DNA of 61,429 nt from Panaeolus papilionaceus (Eukaryota > Basidiomycota > Agaricomycetes > Agaricales): assembly GCA_015501605.1 (NCBI GenBank), contig JADNRZ010000055.1:1-61429 (forward strand), read 5' to 3'. The position numbers and the translations under genes were made by a program. Under the pieces are notes generated by a model. The model was not told where the DNA came from. It was given only the letters and a program-made list of their open reading frames with translations, and made no database searches. Shown one piece after another: positions 1-10,944 of the stretch. Position 1 is the first letter of the stretch. Each line of letters starts with the position of its first letter.

Positions 1-2
1 CC

Positions 3-161
3 TGTTGGGCTATTGTAACAAGCGCTGCCTCTTCAAGTGCTGGAACGGCAATGTCTTTGCAACCTGACGCAGCCCCAGCTGCCATGTCTGAGAAAGCAAG
101 GGGGAAGTCATGCAGCCTGCATGTCCCCATGGAGGAGACCATTGATATTGAAATGTCCTGA
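3..161 (+). CDS. possible C-terminal end of an unidentified ORF entering from the left
   Basis: A frame is open from the window edge for 52 codons and ends at TGA 159-161. It is rich in Ser, Ala and Met and ends in an acidic run (METIDIEMS-like). No domain is visible. The sequence just after it is AT-rich, as expected behind a stop codon. It could be the tail of a transposon ORF or a chance open frame. I do not recognise it. Confidence 0.25.
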   Translation, partial: CWAIVTSAASSSAGTAMSLQPDAAPAAMSEKARGKSCSLHVPMEETIDIEMS

Positions 162-297
162 ATGTATCTTGTAATATAATGTTGGCTCCTATTTGTAACG
201 AAATTTTATGAGACTTTTTTCCCTTTACAATCTGTTCAGCTATACTCAATTTCATAAATCATGATTAATTCATAATTCATATTTATAATGTCAATAT

Positions 298-362
298 TAG
301 AGTGGCCATCAGTTCAATTGGTCCTGACTCCTGTTGCCTGGGGTTCAATCCCTGTTAGGCAG
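298..362 (+). other. tRNA-like / SINE-head-like pol III promoter motif
   Basis: A box-A-like stretch (TGGCCATCAGTTCAATTGG, 303-321) is followed at tRNA-like spacing by a box-B-like GGTTCAATCCC (342-352). The predicted T stem pairs poorly and no clean acceptor stem forms, so this is not a functional tRNA gene. A tRNA-derived SINE head or a decayed tRNA copy is possible. No second copy is seen in the window. Confidence 0.25.
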
Positions 363-427
363 GCCATGTCAGGCAAGGTAAGCATACAATCCCCTTTGTT
401 CCTCATACCTTCATTCACACCCTTCAC

Positions 428-790
428 ATGCCCCCAAAACACCAGACACTTGTACCATGTAATTGTACTTCCTGCAATGGAGAACATGTATCGCCTGCAA
501 CCAGGGCAAATCATTGTAACAATGACTGGCAGAGGCAAAACCAGGTGCAAAGCACATCCACAACCTCCAGCAGCCACCTCTCCACTTCCCCAGAACTTGA
601 CGCCAGATGGTCCGTTTCAATCATTGAGGAATTGTCCTTTTTGGCAATGATTCCTGTCGTGCAGCCAGATCGGCCCTTATGCTTTCACCAGACACCATCA
701 AATGCCCTTCCATTTGCTCTGCATGTTGACACAGACCTCCACCGATCCAATCGATCTGTTTTCGCCCTCACCAACAATCTGGCCAACTGA
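428..790 (+). pseudogene. fragment resembling the Cys-rich N-terminus of basidiomycete transposon proteins
   Basis: The ORF starts MPPKHQT and soon shows C-x-C-x2-C-x-G followed by VSPATRANH (about residues 11-29). Short C-x-C-x2-C plus VS-x-xTR-x-xH openings of this kind are, from memory, common at the N-terminus of Tnp2/Plavaka-like (CACTA-group) transposon proteins of Agaricomycetes. The remaining 90 residues are Ser/Thr/Pro-rich with no motif, and the frame ends at TGA 788-790, shortly before the next element. No transposase catalytic region follows, so at best it is a remnant. Assignment to that family is tentative. Confidence 0.3.
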
Positions 791-875
791 TACTACTTAG
801 AGGTGGAACGGAGGGTATCAGAGTTGTACCAGCTGATCTGATTGATGACCTTGGAAGGGCAAGCTGAGTTAGAGG

Positions 876-1948
876 CAGTACTTTGCACTGGCCTAGGTGG
901 TTCGATTGACTGTTGATCAACCATCCGACATTTGGTTGACTGTCGGTTGACTTTCGATCAACTTTTGCAAAAAGTATTTTTGGTGTGAAAAACAGCTGTT
1001 TGGGGTTTTTTCAATTGACTTTCAATTGACAGTCGGTTGGATGTCGATTGACACAAATCAGTTTATTGTGAATATTTGATTTTTCTGATTAAAATGCAAG
1101 TCTATTGTGTGCTGTGACAAGAAATGTGACAATCTCCTGTCACACCTTCCACTAGTGTATGTTACCATGTGTCACACCCTTAGTAATAATATATCTTTTG
1201 CATGAAACTATTTTTCCATAGTGTTTGTGACAATAAATGTGACACTCTATATATCTTGTCACATGTCACACTCTGATTCAATATGAAATTGTATAACACA
1301 GCTGTGACACTAGTATTACAAGTGAATTGTTTGTATGTGTGTGGATGTGACCAACTATGATTGTCACATGTCACGTAGTCTTCCATGACTGATAGCATCC
1401 AGTATTGACACAGACAACTAGCAGTCCATTGTGGCTTAGAACAGTTTTCAATTTGTGACATGTCACATCTATGTCACAGATCTAGCTACATTAGTATGTG
1501 ATGTGGTATTACAAGTAAAATATGTATATATGTAAATGTGACCTAACATGACTGTCACATGTCACATAGTTGTCTGTGACAGATAGTGTCTAGCAATGAT
1601 AGAAAAAATTAGCTGTGACATGTATAGATGTCACAGATTTAGCTGAATTAGGAAATACCTACAATGAGAGAAGAAAACATAAGTTGACCAACAGTCGATC
1701 AACAGTGTCAGTCAATGGTCGATTGACTGACCAAAAGTCAGTTGTCAGTTAAATTTTGGCAGAGAAACTGGGGGTGGACCGACTGTCAACCAAAAGTTGA
1801 TTGAAAGTTGATTGACACTAAGGTGACATTCTACCCTGAAAGTCACATTTATGTAAAAATACCAGACTGACAGTTGACCGAAAGTTGGTCGACTGTTGGA
1901 TGGTCAATCGAAAGTTGGTCGAATTACCTGGGCTATAGCAAAGTCCTC
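876..1948 (-). mobile_element. short internally deleted KDZ-type element (1.07 kb), inverted
   Basis: The left end CAGTACTTTGCACTGGCC matches the right terminus of the 8.6-kb KDZ transposon read on the other strand. The right end, read on the minus strand (GAGGACTTTGCTATAGCCC), matches that transposon's left terminus. Both ends are followed inward by arrays of GTCGATTGAC/GTTGACTGTC-type repeats, as in the large element. The middle is non-coding. Flanking octamers (868-875 GTTAGAGG, 1949-1956 AGATTACT) do not match, so no target duplication is visible. It looks like a non-autonomous deletion derivative lying opposite to the gene-bearing copies. Confidence 0.6.
1110..1640. repeat. cluster of TGTGACA / TGTCACA motifs
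   Basis: Inside the short KDZ derivative, about 530 bp carry well over a dozen copies of TGTGACA or its complement TGTCACA, often paired as TGTGACATGTCACA. They differ from the GTCGATTGAC repeats at the element's ends. This may be a second, nested element or a separate class of subterminal binding site. No coding potential is seen. Confidence 0.5.
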
Positions 1949-2125
1949 AGATTACTGAACCTGACCTGCATTTGTGTCTTTTTTTTTTTCTTTTCTCCTG
2001 GGCTCTCCCTGTGGTCATAACCACACATATTCATATCCTGGTGTGTTTTGCATGGAGAAACTATTGTCAATTTTTTTTTTCCTAACCCTAATCCTAGTCT
2101 TAAATAACTTGTAACTGTAGTCATT

Positions 2126-5100
2126 ATGCCAACAACTTGCAGTGGAAAGCAACCACAACCTGTATCACCACCAAGAACTAACCAAGCAAATAAATGTAGC
2201 TTGGCTAGTCCTAACTTGCCTAAGAATACTTGAAAGAAGCCAAAAAAGAAGGCTTCCAAGGCTGAAGACAAGAATGAGCCTGCACCTGCACCTGCTCCCA
2301 AGAAGAAAGCAAAACACAAGTCAAAGACAAGTAGGTATGTTCTGATACACACTCTATTGTTATTATTTTTTAACTAATTATATCACAAGAACCACTGCAG
2401 ACAAGGATGCTGAAATTGCAGCAGCACCAGTTCTCAAGGCAACTGGGTATGTATCTATTCTTGCTTTTTACTAAAGCACAACCTAATCAATCTTTATAGA
2501 GTTGAAGCTATACCCCTTGCTGCGAAAACCTCAGTTGCACCTCCTCCCTGTTCTCTTCATAGTCATGCCAAGGCTAATGCTGCCACACCTTCTACTCCAA
2601 GCCTTGCTTCTGCTGCTGAAATCATTGCTCCTGAGCGCATTTGTCAATCAGATCTCCAATCTACCTTATCTTCTGATAATGAAACCTCTGAGATTGCACC
2701 ACAAAAATGGAAGGGGAAGGAGAAGGCTATCAAGACTGAATATCCAGGCATAGGATACCCTCAATTTGATCTTGATTTTGATCTTCAGTTTGAGAAGACT
2801 TTTGGGCAATCTGATCACTGGGAGATGCCTGTTGATGAGAGCAGTGACAAGAACAATGAAGAAGATGATGAAGATGAGGATGATGAAGATGATGATGAAG
2901 ATGAAGCTGCTATGGTGGCTCATGATGCAGCAGACTATGTTGATGAGAATGATAGGGGTGAGGAAGAAGACAACTTTGAGATGTATGTTGAAGAGGAAAA
3001 TGAACTTGATGTCATGTCATCTCAAATGGAGGACAAGTTGGATATCAACCACAGTAAGTCTTATTTTATTCATGCTGATAACCTTCTAATGGTGTCTTCA
3101 GTTCCTGCTAATGGATCTTCCAAAACCACTGGTGGTCATATTCATGGCAGGGCCTTAGGCAATTCTGCTAAGATGGCTGACTTGGCACACATGGATATAC
3201 ATCAAGAGCCTGAGCCACTAATGGGTCTTGTACAAGTCTATCTGGCTTCAGAGAATATTACTCTTGACCCCAACTCCAATCCTCCTCTTACATCATTTGT
3301 CATTCCATCCATGTCTTCTCTTGCTGCTGTTCTTGAAGCTATACTTCAAAATCATCTTCCAGCACTTAAAGGTATATATTTATGTTGTCTGTAATTAGAT
3401 ATTTTCTAATTTTTTATAGGTTGCAATCCTTTGGTTCATGTTTGGACATCATTTGGACATGAAGGAGCACCTTTTTGGTTGTCATATGGCATTCTGGACA
3501 ATATTGACTCTCCAAAATATCATAGCCAGTCTTGGTTTGTTGATCAAAGTTCTTCTACTTATATGCTCTATGTTTCATTTGTATATCCTACTTCTATTCA
3601 TTGTGTATTTCATCACTTATCTATCCTGTAGCAAACAACACTTCTATCTACTCCAGCATCCAGTACTCCTGTCTCAGCTTCCTCCCAGGTCTCCTCTCAT
3701 CCTTCTTTTTCTGTTGCTGCAGCATCTTCATCCTCCAGCTCTGCTTCTCCTCATACCACTACTATTGCAAAATCTAGTGGTTCAATCAGTGATGATGCAA
3801 TCATTGCTTTTCTCAATCTTGATCCTGACTTGGCTGAAAAACCATCAACAAGAAGTCCCATTACAGCCGTTTGCAAAATGGTTGGCGGTCCATCAGCCGC
3901 ACAATCAAAAATAAATCACCAACAAATCGAGACTGAATTTAGGGTTTCCGTGTTCAGGACACAGAAAACCACCACATCCTTGCACTTTGAATAAATTTTA
4001 GAGCCTGAAAAGATACATATATCGCTCTATTATGCATTTACTAGACAATGTGTGAAAAAATTTGGGGAAAATCTTTGAAGGGGCCAGATATGGTGTACAT
4101 ACCAATGCTGGACACACTTCATGGAGAAAAGAAAGGAACTTGCTGAACTTAAAACCACCCATCCAAATTCATTAGCAGCAAAAATCACAAACTCTCTGCT
4201 TTTTGGTATATTTTGCAGCACTGGATCACAGGCAACTTGGAAGACTTTCGACCATGTTCATCTATTTCCCAATCTCCAAGAATGGTTTACCAATCCATCT
4301 CCAGATCCCAGTCTCACTACTGCAGTTTGGAAAGGTCAGAAGCCAGACTTTTCAACTTTGAAGAAATTCTATATTGAACAAGGTCTTATGCAGGAGGATA
4401 GCACTGGAGGAAGTGGCATTATTCAAGGCAAGCTGACTAGTTTGATGGAGTCAAAGGATAGGAGATACAAGGAATATGAGGCTGCATTGGAAGTTGAAGC
4501 AGAAAAGGAAAGAAGGGTGGAAAGGGAGAAGAGGAAGGAGGAAAAAAAGAAAAGGAAGGTGAAGGTGAAGGTGAAAGATAAGGAGAGGGGTAAGAAGAGA
4601 GAGGAAAAGGAAAATAAAGAAGATAATTTGTCTATGAACAATTTGTAAGTTTTAGTGAAACTGTATGTTGGACTTGTATTGAAATCAATGTTATATAGCT
4701 TGATGAAATCTCTGCTTGCAACTATCAGTCAGATTCTTCTCCTGGTGGCATATATGCTTGCATTATTATCCAAATCTCCATCACTTGTCACCTTGCTTGC
4801 TGCTCTATATTCTATACCATTGGTTATTGCAGCACCTACCCAAGAATTTCCAGCAATTACATTTGCAGCATTCAACCAAGTTATACTTGAAAACTTCCAT
4901 GCAGATATCAAGCTGGACACTGTTTTAATATTGCTCTTCAGCATTCTCAAAAACCCAGAAGTCTTTAATCACCATAGCCAACAAAAGTACAAGAAAGTTG
5001 GAGCAGAGCATTTGGCATCATTCAATGGGTGGATCTCTGCATTTTCCAGTACTTTGCTACATCGACTTCCAAACCATGAAAAAGATGTATTTGGACCAGA

Positions 5101-5429
5101 TGCATCCTCTGGAGAAACAGGAACAAGAATGATTGACTGTATGGACAATGTAGCTTCAGCAGTTGGATTTCAATCATACTCTGTCAAGGGCAAAAAATTG
5201 CAGACTTTTGAAACCCATCAATTTTCAGTCACTACAGCCTATCCACATTGTTGCTCCAACATCTTTTGAATGTGAAACCCACACATGTGAGCCCTATGCT
5301 CTCCACAGACTTACATCATCTTGTGATCTCCCCCAAGTCAAACTACTTAAGGGTGGAAAAGTGATTAAATATGCCTATGTCATCCAGGGAAAATGCAGCC
5401 ACTGTAACACTATATATGCAGCAGATTGA
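2126..5429 (+). pseudogene. KDZ-type transposase gene, copy 1 (broken, C-terminus lost)
   Basis: Inferred exons are 2126-2334, 2390-2446, 2500-3053, 3102-3371, 3420-3580, 3632-4644 and 4699-5429. All are bounded by GT-AG and match copy 2 intron for intron. The N-terminal half has a basic stretch, then a long Asp/Glu run (2850-2905), then conserved blocks such as FPNLQEWF. A Lys/Glu-rich coiled-coil-like tail (4490-4640) precedes the last intron. After it come a hydrophobic segment and the start of the CxC5 cluster (C-x5-C ... GKCSHCNTIYAAD). Damage: an in-frame TGA at 2231-2233, about 230 extra bases with stops near 3845-4080, a +1 frameshift near 5215 (one extra T), and truncation at 5430. 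The real start is probably ATG 2126. It is not functional. Confidence 0.65.
4645..4698 (+). other. fusion intron, copy 1 (GTAAGT...TATAG)
   Basis: The donor GTAAGT overlaps the apparent stop TAA (4646-4648) of the first ORF, and the acceptor TATAG lies 54 nt on. Removing it joins codon 'TT|C' and continues in the frame of the cysteine-cluster ORF. The equivalent intron exists in copy 2 (13535-13593). Confidence 0.65.
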
Positions 5430-5872
5430 GTTCTATATTTAGAATTGCCCTGATTTGATAAGAAAATGCACTGATAAGATCAAGGGAATCTATGAAATCA
5501 AGAAGAATATTGCCCTAGTAATCATGAAATCCATGATAATATTGCCCTACCAATCATGAAAATATCAGGCATAATCATGAAATTGATAAAGATATCACCC
5601 TACCAATCATGAAAATATCAGCATAATCATGAAAACAATAATAATATTGCATGAACATCACAAGGGCAGCATGAAAATGTCTACAGCATATAAAATGTTG
5701 CTATGAAAATCGGCCTGACAATTCTGATAATATCTATGAAATTGCACACTAAAGTTACCTGAGGCATTATCATAAAAAACAGGGCACTCATTGTTTCATA
5801 AATTACAGGGCAAGTGGTATTATTGTCCACAGGGCAACTGTCCTGGATTATTAATAAAAGTGGTAGCCACTA
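5430..5872. mobile_element. solo half of the AT-rich 'TTTTCATGATT' foldback family
   Basis: From TTCTATATTTAGAATTGCC onward this follows the right arm of the foldback element at 25141-25793: the same ATGAAA/ATCATGA modules, a shortened middle, and the same terminus (GTGGTAGCCACTAGTG here, GTGGTAATCACTAGTG there). Many CpGs of the arm (ATATCGCCC) are TpG here (ATATTGCCC), so this copy looks older. It separates the truncated KDZ copy from the LINE that follows. No coding capacity; ORFs across it are chance. Confidence 0.65.
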
Positions 5873-7559
5873 GTGGGGCCCTCTGCTCCGCTGTTCGCAG
5901 TGCAAAGAGGGAGTTTTTCAATGGTGAGATTGAGAAAATTGCAGAAACCAACAAGCACCCATGGGACCTGATGAACTGGGTTCAGAAGCGCAAGTCAGAG
6001 GCAATCCAGTATTGCGGGCAGCTGTGTCATACTGTTGAATCACTGTAGGAAGGACTCCATGGCACATACAACTCTGCTACTGACAGACCATACAATCTGT
6101 TGGTACTGGAGGAGCTTCCCTCTCTACAGGAGAGGGAATGGGAGCCTTTCTCCAGCCTGGAGTTGTGCAATGCCCTTGTTGCATGCTCTGGGCTCTCTGC
6201 ACCCAGCCCCAACAAAGGTGTCGAATCACTCTTTGTTCAGCTGGCCAACACCTGCCTAACAGCAGGCTATTGGCCCAGCCATTTCAAGGACTCTACACCA
6301 GTTATTATTCCAAAACTGGGGAAGCTGTCCTATTCCATGCCCAAGTCATTCAGGCCCATTGTGCTCCTGAACACACTTGGTAAGCTCATTGAGAAACTTA
6401 TCTCAACCTGCATTCAGTTTGAGGGAATCAAACTGGATATCTTTCATCTGTGTCAACTGGGGAGCATCAAACAACACTCGACAGAAGACATGGGCCTCAC
6501 CCTTATGCACATGGTCCACTTGGGCTGGGCTAAGGGTCTGGTTACCAGCATGGTGGCATTTGACATCATGCAGTTCTTCCCATCACTGAACCATACAGTC
6601 TTGATGGCTATACTGGAAAAGCAGGGCTTCCCTACTAAAGTCTGGAGGTTTTTTGCCTCATATCTTGTTGGCCGTTCCTTGTGTTATGCATGGAACACCT
6701 TCATGTCTGACCCGATGCCTGCTGATGTGGGTGTGGGACAGGGCAGAGCCCTGTCCCCAGTTCTATCTGCCCTTTATATCGCCCCTGTTATGAAGATATT
6801 TGAGGCACACACCCTTCAGGGTGCACTGTCTACTTATCTGCTATCCTTTGTTGATGATGGCACCCTCATCAGCCAGGCTAAGAAACTAGCTAATAACATC
6901 ACTGCTCTTCAGGCAGCATATGGAATCATATTTACTCTGTTTACAGCTCTGGCCTTGGTGCTGGAGCACAATAAATCGGAACTATTCCACTTCTCGCAGA
7001 GGCAAGACAGGATTAACCCCCCCATTGACCTGGGGTATGTGCCCTACACCAGTGCCACACTGTTGAAACCCAAACCTACATGGAGGTACTTGGGGTTCTA
7101 CTTTGACTGCAGTCTCACCTTCAGGGAGCACATGTGCTATTACACCACCAAGGTGCTCATGACAGTCAAGTCAATGGGAATGCTTGGCAATTCACTCCAG
7201 GGTCTTTCCCTGGTTCAACACAGACTGCTGTACCATACTTGTGTGCTCCCCATAGCCACATATGGACACTGGCTCTGGTTCTATAGGGGGGCTCGAAATA
7301 AGGAGCTCCTCAAGATGTTTAACAGGATGCAGTGTAAGGCTGCACTGTGGATTACAGGTGCATTCTGCACCACGCCCATAGGGAGGGCAGAGGCCCTAGC
7401 AGGCCTCCTCCCCATCCCACTCCTACTCAGGTGTCTCACTGACTGCTCTACATGGCATGTCGGGACCCTGAGTGCCAGTCACCTGCTCTGTGGGTTCCTG
7501 GACAAACAGAACTTGCATGCGGCTTCACTGCATGCTCGTTTGTTCCTATGCATGTATGT
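5873..7559 (+). pseudogene. LINE family 1, old copy: linker and reverse transcriptase
   Basis: One reading frame runs through the endonuclease-RT linker (EIEKIAETNKHPWDLMNWVQKRK) and the RT, broken only by TAG 6046-6048 where the other copies have Trp. RT landmarks are FDIMQFFPSLNH (motif A), GVGQGRALSPVLSALY (motif B) and LLSFVDDGTLI (motif C, FVDD). It ends where the KDZ transposon inserted (octamer ATGTATGT 7552-7559) and resumes at 16203. It is clearly older than the other family-1 copies: many CpG positions of its relatives read TpG or CpA. The product would have been the polymerase of a Tad/I-like non-LTR retrotransposon. Confidence 0.85.
7552..7559. repeat. target-site duplication, left (ATGTATGT)
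   Basis: The octamer ATGTATGT immediately precedes the KDZ transposon and is repeated at 16195-16202 immediately after it. The LINE sequence is contiguous when the element and one copy are removed. Confidence 0.85.
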
Positions 7560-7860
7560 GAGGACTTTGCTGTTGCCCAGGGATTCCGACCAACTTCCGA
7601 TCGACTGTCCAACTGTCGACTGACTGTCGGTCGACAGTCGATCAAATTTTCAAATTTTTTCCACCTGCCAAACACCCTGAAAAATGGGGCAAATGTCGAT
7701 CGACAGTTGATCGACAGTCAGTGGACTTCCGACTGACTTCCAATCGACTTCTGATCGACTGTCAGTTGCTCTGCCAAAATTTGACCGACAATCAACTTTT
7801 TGGATCAGAGTTTCGACTGACAGTCAATCGACTGTTGATCGACTGTCATTCAGTTGATGC
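7560..7860. repeat. left TIR and subterminal repeat array of the KDZ transposon
   Basis: After the terminal 24 bp, about 280 bp consist largely of GTCGATCGAC, GACTGTCGGTCGAC, AGTCGATC and relatives in both orientations, many of them palindromic. Such arrays are typical transposase-binding regions. The same motif set fills 15926-16194. Confidence 0.8.
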
Positions 7861-7979
7861 TCTATAATGGGTCACAGAGACACACTAATAACATAGTGAC
7901 AATCCATTGACTGTTAATCAATGCCATATAGTCAGATTTAGCTATTTGTCCAGGTTTAAATTCCTTTGTGAATTATCTG

Positions 7980-8280
7980 TGATTTTTGAGGTTTTATTTC
8001 ACAATTTTCTATGATTTTTGCAATCTTATTTCATTTGATTTGTTCTATTTGTTTTATTTTAGTGATTTTATTTTTTATTTTTATTTTATTTTTATTTTAT
8101 CCTATTTTAGCGATTTTATTGTATTTTATTTTATTTTATTATATTTTTTATTTTATTATTTTATGTGATTTTATTTATTTATTTAATCTTATTTTAGCAA
8201 TTTTATTTTATTTTCCGTTATCTTATCTTATCTTATCTTAGGGTCTGTGCACGATTTTCTGTAATGCACGATTTTCTTTG
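7980..8280. repeat. low-complexity TTTTA-rich block
   Basis: About 300 bp of (A)TTTTATTTTATT-type sequence with several TTATC repeats (8217-8240). ORFs here encode only Phe/Tyr/Ile runs and are not genes. It sits between the subterminal repeats and the GC-rich leader. Confidence 0.7.
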
Positions 8281-8379
8281 ACATTTTATTTTGTTTTCAT
8301 TTTATCTTATCGGTTATCTTGTTGCATGGTCCATGCACGATCAAATCGAACGTGTAATCGTTTGATATTCATCACTGTC

Positions 8380-8790
8380 ATTCTTCTTCTCCCTCTCCCA
8401 TCCCCTTCCCCTTCCCTTTCTCCCTCCCCTGCTTCCTCCCTCTCTCCCTCTCTCTTCGCGCTTGCTGTTGCTGCCAACGATGACGACGACGCCAGCCACG
8501 CCCTCAAGCCAGCGACGTCGACCCTGCACCTCATAACAACACCACTAGCGCCACATGAACACGACCACCTACTCCCCCACCGCGACAACAACCACCTGCT
8601 CACCTACCACAACCACAACCACCTACTCACTTAACTCCACCACCAGCTCTTCACCACCACCAGCGCCACTCCCACCTCGCTCAACGCCTCTACGCGCCAC
8701 ATCACAGCACACGCACAGACCACGCACTGCAGGAAGCAGCGCGCAAGCGATACATCGCCGTAAAAGACGAGGGATACGCCGATAGCGCAG
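8380..8790. repeat. pyrimidine-rich and ACC-rich simple sequence, no gene
   Basis: The block is a C/T-rich run (8385-8455) followed by ACCACC/CACAACCACC-type simple sequence. ORFs on both strands give only low-complexity Thr/Ser/Pro or Arg/Glu/Gly strings. I see nothing else in it. It is part of the non-coding leader of the KDZ transposon. Confidence 0.5.
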
Positions 8791-9185
8791 GCAACAGGTG
8801 AGTACCCACGTCGCCCATACCTCCCCACCCTCTCAATCACCATTCTAGACATGTCGCACCGCGTTTCGAACATGTTTCGGCCTCCCCCATCCCGTGTTAC
8901 CCCCTTTAACGCCCCTGCCTCCCTGTCATGAGTGGATAGGGCCCCTCCACCACACCAGGTAAGTCCCATGGCACGTCCTCTGACTTTTTGGCTGCCTTAC
9001 CACCCCTTTAGGCGTAACGAAATGTGTTTCGAACGCGTTCCGACCCACCCCCACCTTGTTTCCCGCAACCGCCCTTGCCTTCCCATTGAGAGCGGATTGG
9101 AGGCCAATAGACCCCTTCCCCAGGACCAGGTAAGTGCTAGGCTGCACTGCTCTCATCCCCTCCCCTTCTCATCAGCCTCGTAGCT
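8790..9185 (+). repeat. three diverged ~165-bp units each starting with a splice-donor-like CAGGTRAGT
   Basis: CAGGTGAGT (about 8798), CAGGTAAGT (about 8956) and CAGGTAAGT (about 9128) each open a similar pyrimidine-rich unit. The first two also share a TAG-acceptor-like site followed by GTTTCGAAC-type sequence about 60-80 bp on. They look like duplicated exon/intron modules of a non-coding 5' leader. No open frame joins them. Confidence 0.4.
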
Positions 9186-9469
9186 GCATTTAAATCTACC
9201 CCCACCGATTCCTTTGCACACGCGAGAAGCGCCCATAGCCCGGTGTTGTAAGAGCAGCCCACCCCCCGCCCATGTTGCTACAGGCAACGAACCACCACCG
9301 CCACTCATTGTTAGCGCATCGCGACAAGGTGACATGTGCCCACCACCACCACCAGCCTACATTCTGACACGTCACCACACGTGACGCGTTCATTACCAGC
9401 CCCCCGTGTCGCGAGAAGCCTCGTGGCCCTCAACACACCCCACACACCACTGCCCTACCATGGTTGACG

Positions 9470-9650
9470 TGCGTCAAGGTGACACATGCACCCACCACCA
9501 CACCCCTCCATCTCGTTGCGAATACGCAACATGTGCACTCAGCACCCCCTCCACCTCGTCGCAATATGCAACACGTGCACCCACCCCCCTCTACCTTGTC
9601 GTGATACGCAACAGGTGCATCCACCCCCCTCCACCTCATACAGAACGCGT
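9470..9650 (+). repeat. ~41-bp minisatellite, about four units
   Basis: GCAACATGTGCAC (9526), GCAACACGTGCAC (9568) and GCAACAGGTGCAT (9608) recur every 40-42 bp, separated by CACCCCCCTCCACCTCGTCG-like spacers; a weaker first unit lies near 9470. The frames encode Cys/Thr/Pro-rich low-complexity strings only. Confidence 0.6.
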
Positions 9651-10029
9651 GACCCACCTATTAGTGTTACGAAACAACACACAACACACGCTTATCACTC
9701 GAAGGCCCCCCCTCCCCTATTTTCGTGACACACGAAAGTTGTGTCAATTTTTTTTTCTAGGTAAGCATGCATGCCTGTCTTCGCACATTAATATTACTAA
9801 CCATAGCTTTCATCCCCAGGTCTGGCCTGCTGTCTCATCATCATTCCCCAGCCTACAGTCAGATTACCATCTGTGGCTATCATGTGTTTGCATCATCATT
9901 CCCCACAGCCAACCTATGTTTGGATTACTGAACGTGGTTGACTATCTACCTGTCTGCTCTGTGTGTTGGTATCCCCACCACATTTATATTCATTTTCAGT
10001 GCGTAAATTATCCTGAATTATTGTCAAAA

Positions 10030-10431
10030 TATTATTCTAACCCTAACCCTAGTCACACATAACTTGTACTTTTTCCGCTTTTTTTTTTCTTTTTCTTTTT
10101 CTTTTTTTTTTTTGTCAGTCTCAGTCTCGTTTTTCCTTCTTTTTTTTTTTGTCGTATATTCTCTTTCTCATATCTCTAGTCTCCTATCTGTACACTGTCT
10201 GCTATTCTCTTGTGTAGATACCGCTTTTCAGCATTATCTACATCGCATTTCTCTTGTCTCATCTATGTGCTGATCATGTTGTCTGTATCTCTGTCCCTGT
10301 TCTCTGTATATACATATCTGTCTCTGTCTCTGTCTCTGCTCTCATATCTACGTCTTTCTCTGTTGATATATACATCTTTTCTCTTTTTCAATACTCTTCT
10401 ATTTTCATTTTATCTTTGTACATTTTTATCC
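10030..10431 (+). promoter_or_regulatory. putative promoter/5' leader of the KDZ transposase gene
   Basis: A telomere-like motif CTAACCCTAACCCTAG (about 10038) is followed by CATAACTTGTAC and about 350 bp of polypyrimidine and TCTG simple sequence up to ATG 10432. Copy 1 has the same CTAACCCTAATCCTAG ... AACTTGTAAC block directly before its ATG, so the motif is conserved between copies. CT-rich tracts before the start are common in fungal promoters. The transcription start is not determined. Confidence 0.45.
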
Positions 10432-10888
10432 ATGCCCAATACTCGAAACAAAGATTCTGGTGAAGGTGCTGCTCCAGCTGGTGTCCCTGGTGACTCACCC
10501 ATTGCCAATCGTACTTGTAAACATGGGTTAACTACATCAGACTCACCCAAAAACAAGAAAAAGAATAAGCAAGATGAGAGTGCATCTGGTCCCTCAAAAT
10601 CAAAGAAAGTGAAAAAGCAACGCAAGTAAGTTATACTTGAATACTATTTCAAGATATAGCCATAATAATTATTCTTTCAGGACTACAGCAGATAAAAATG
10701 CTGAGGTTGATGCTGCCCCAACTCAGGATGCCACTGGGTATGTTACACTATCTTTTCAGAGTTATATAACCTTAACTAATATATATTCATAAGTGTTGAA
10801 GCCATATTAATCGCCAAAAAGACCTCTCTTGCACCTTCTGGCAAAAAGAAGGTTCCAGCTGTTCCAGAGCCCCCACCACCACCATCTA

Positions 10889-10944
<56 letters not shown>

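Larger units (their letters stand above)
1949..5430 (+). mobile_element. KDZ transposon copy 1, decayed and 3'-truncated
   Basis: This block is the diverged relative of the interior of the complete KDZ element. It has the same gene order, the same intron positions and the same telomere-like CTAACCCTAA motif upstream of the gene. It ends abruptly inside the CxC5 cysteine cluster at about 5430, where the AT-rich element begins. The catalytic half and the right terminus are missing. No left terminus in the proper orientation is found before 2126. Confidence 0.7.

Noticed and set aside
298..362. functional tRNA gene
   Set aside because: Box-like motifs are present but T stem and acceptor stem do not pair; kept only as a weak tRNA-like motif.
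8278..8634. Ser/Pro-rich small protein
   Set aside because: Pure CT-rich and ACC-rich simple sequence; no conserved start, no relative in the other KDZ copy.
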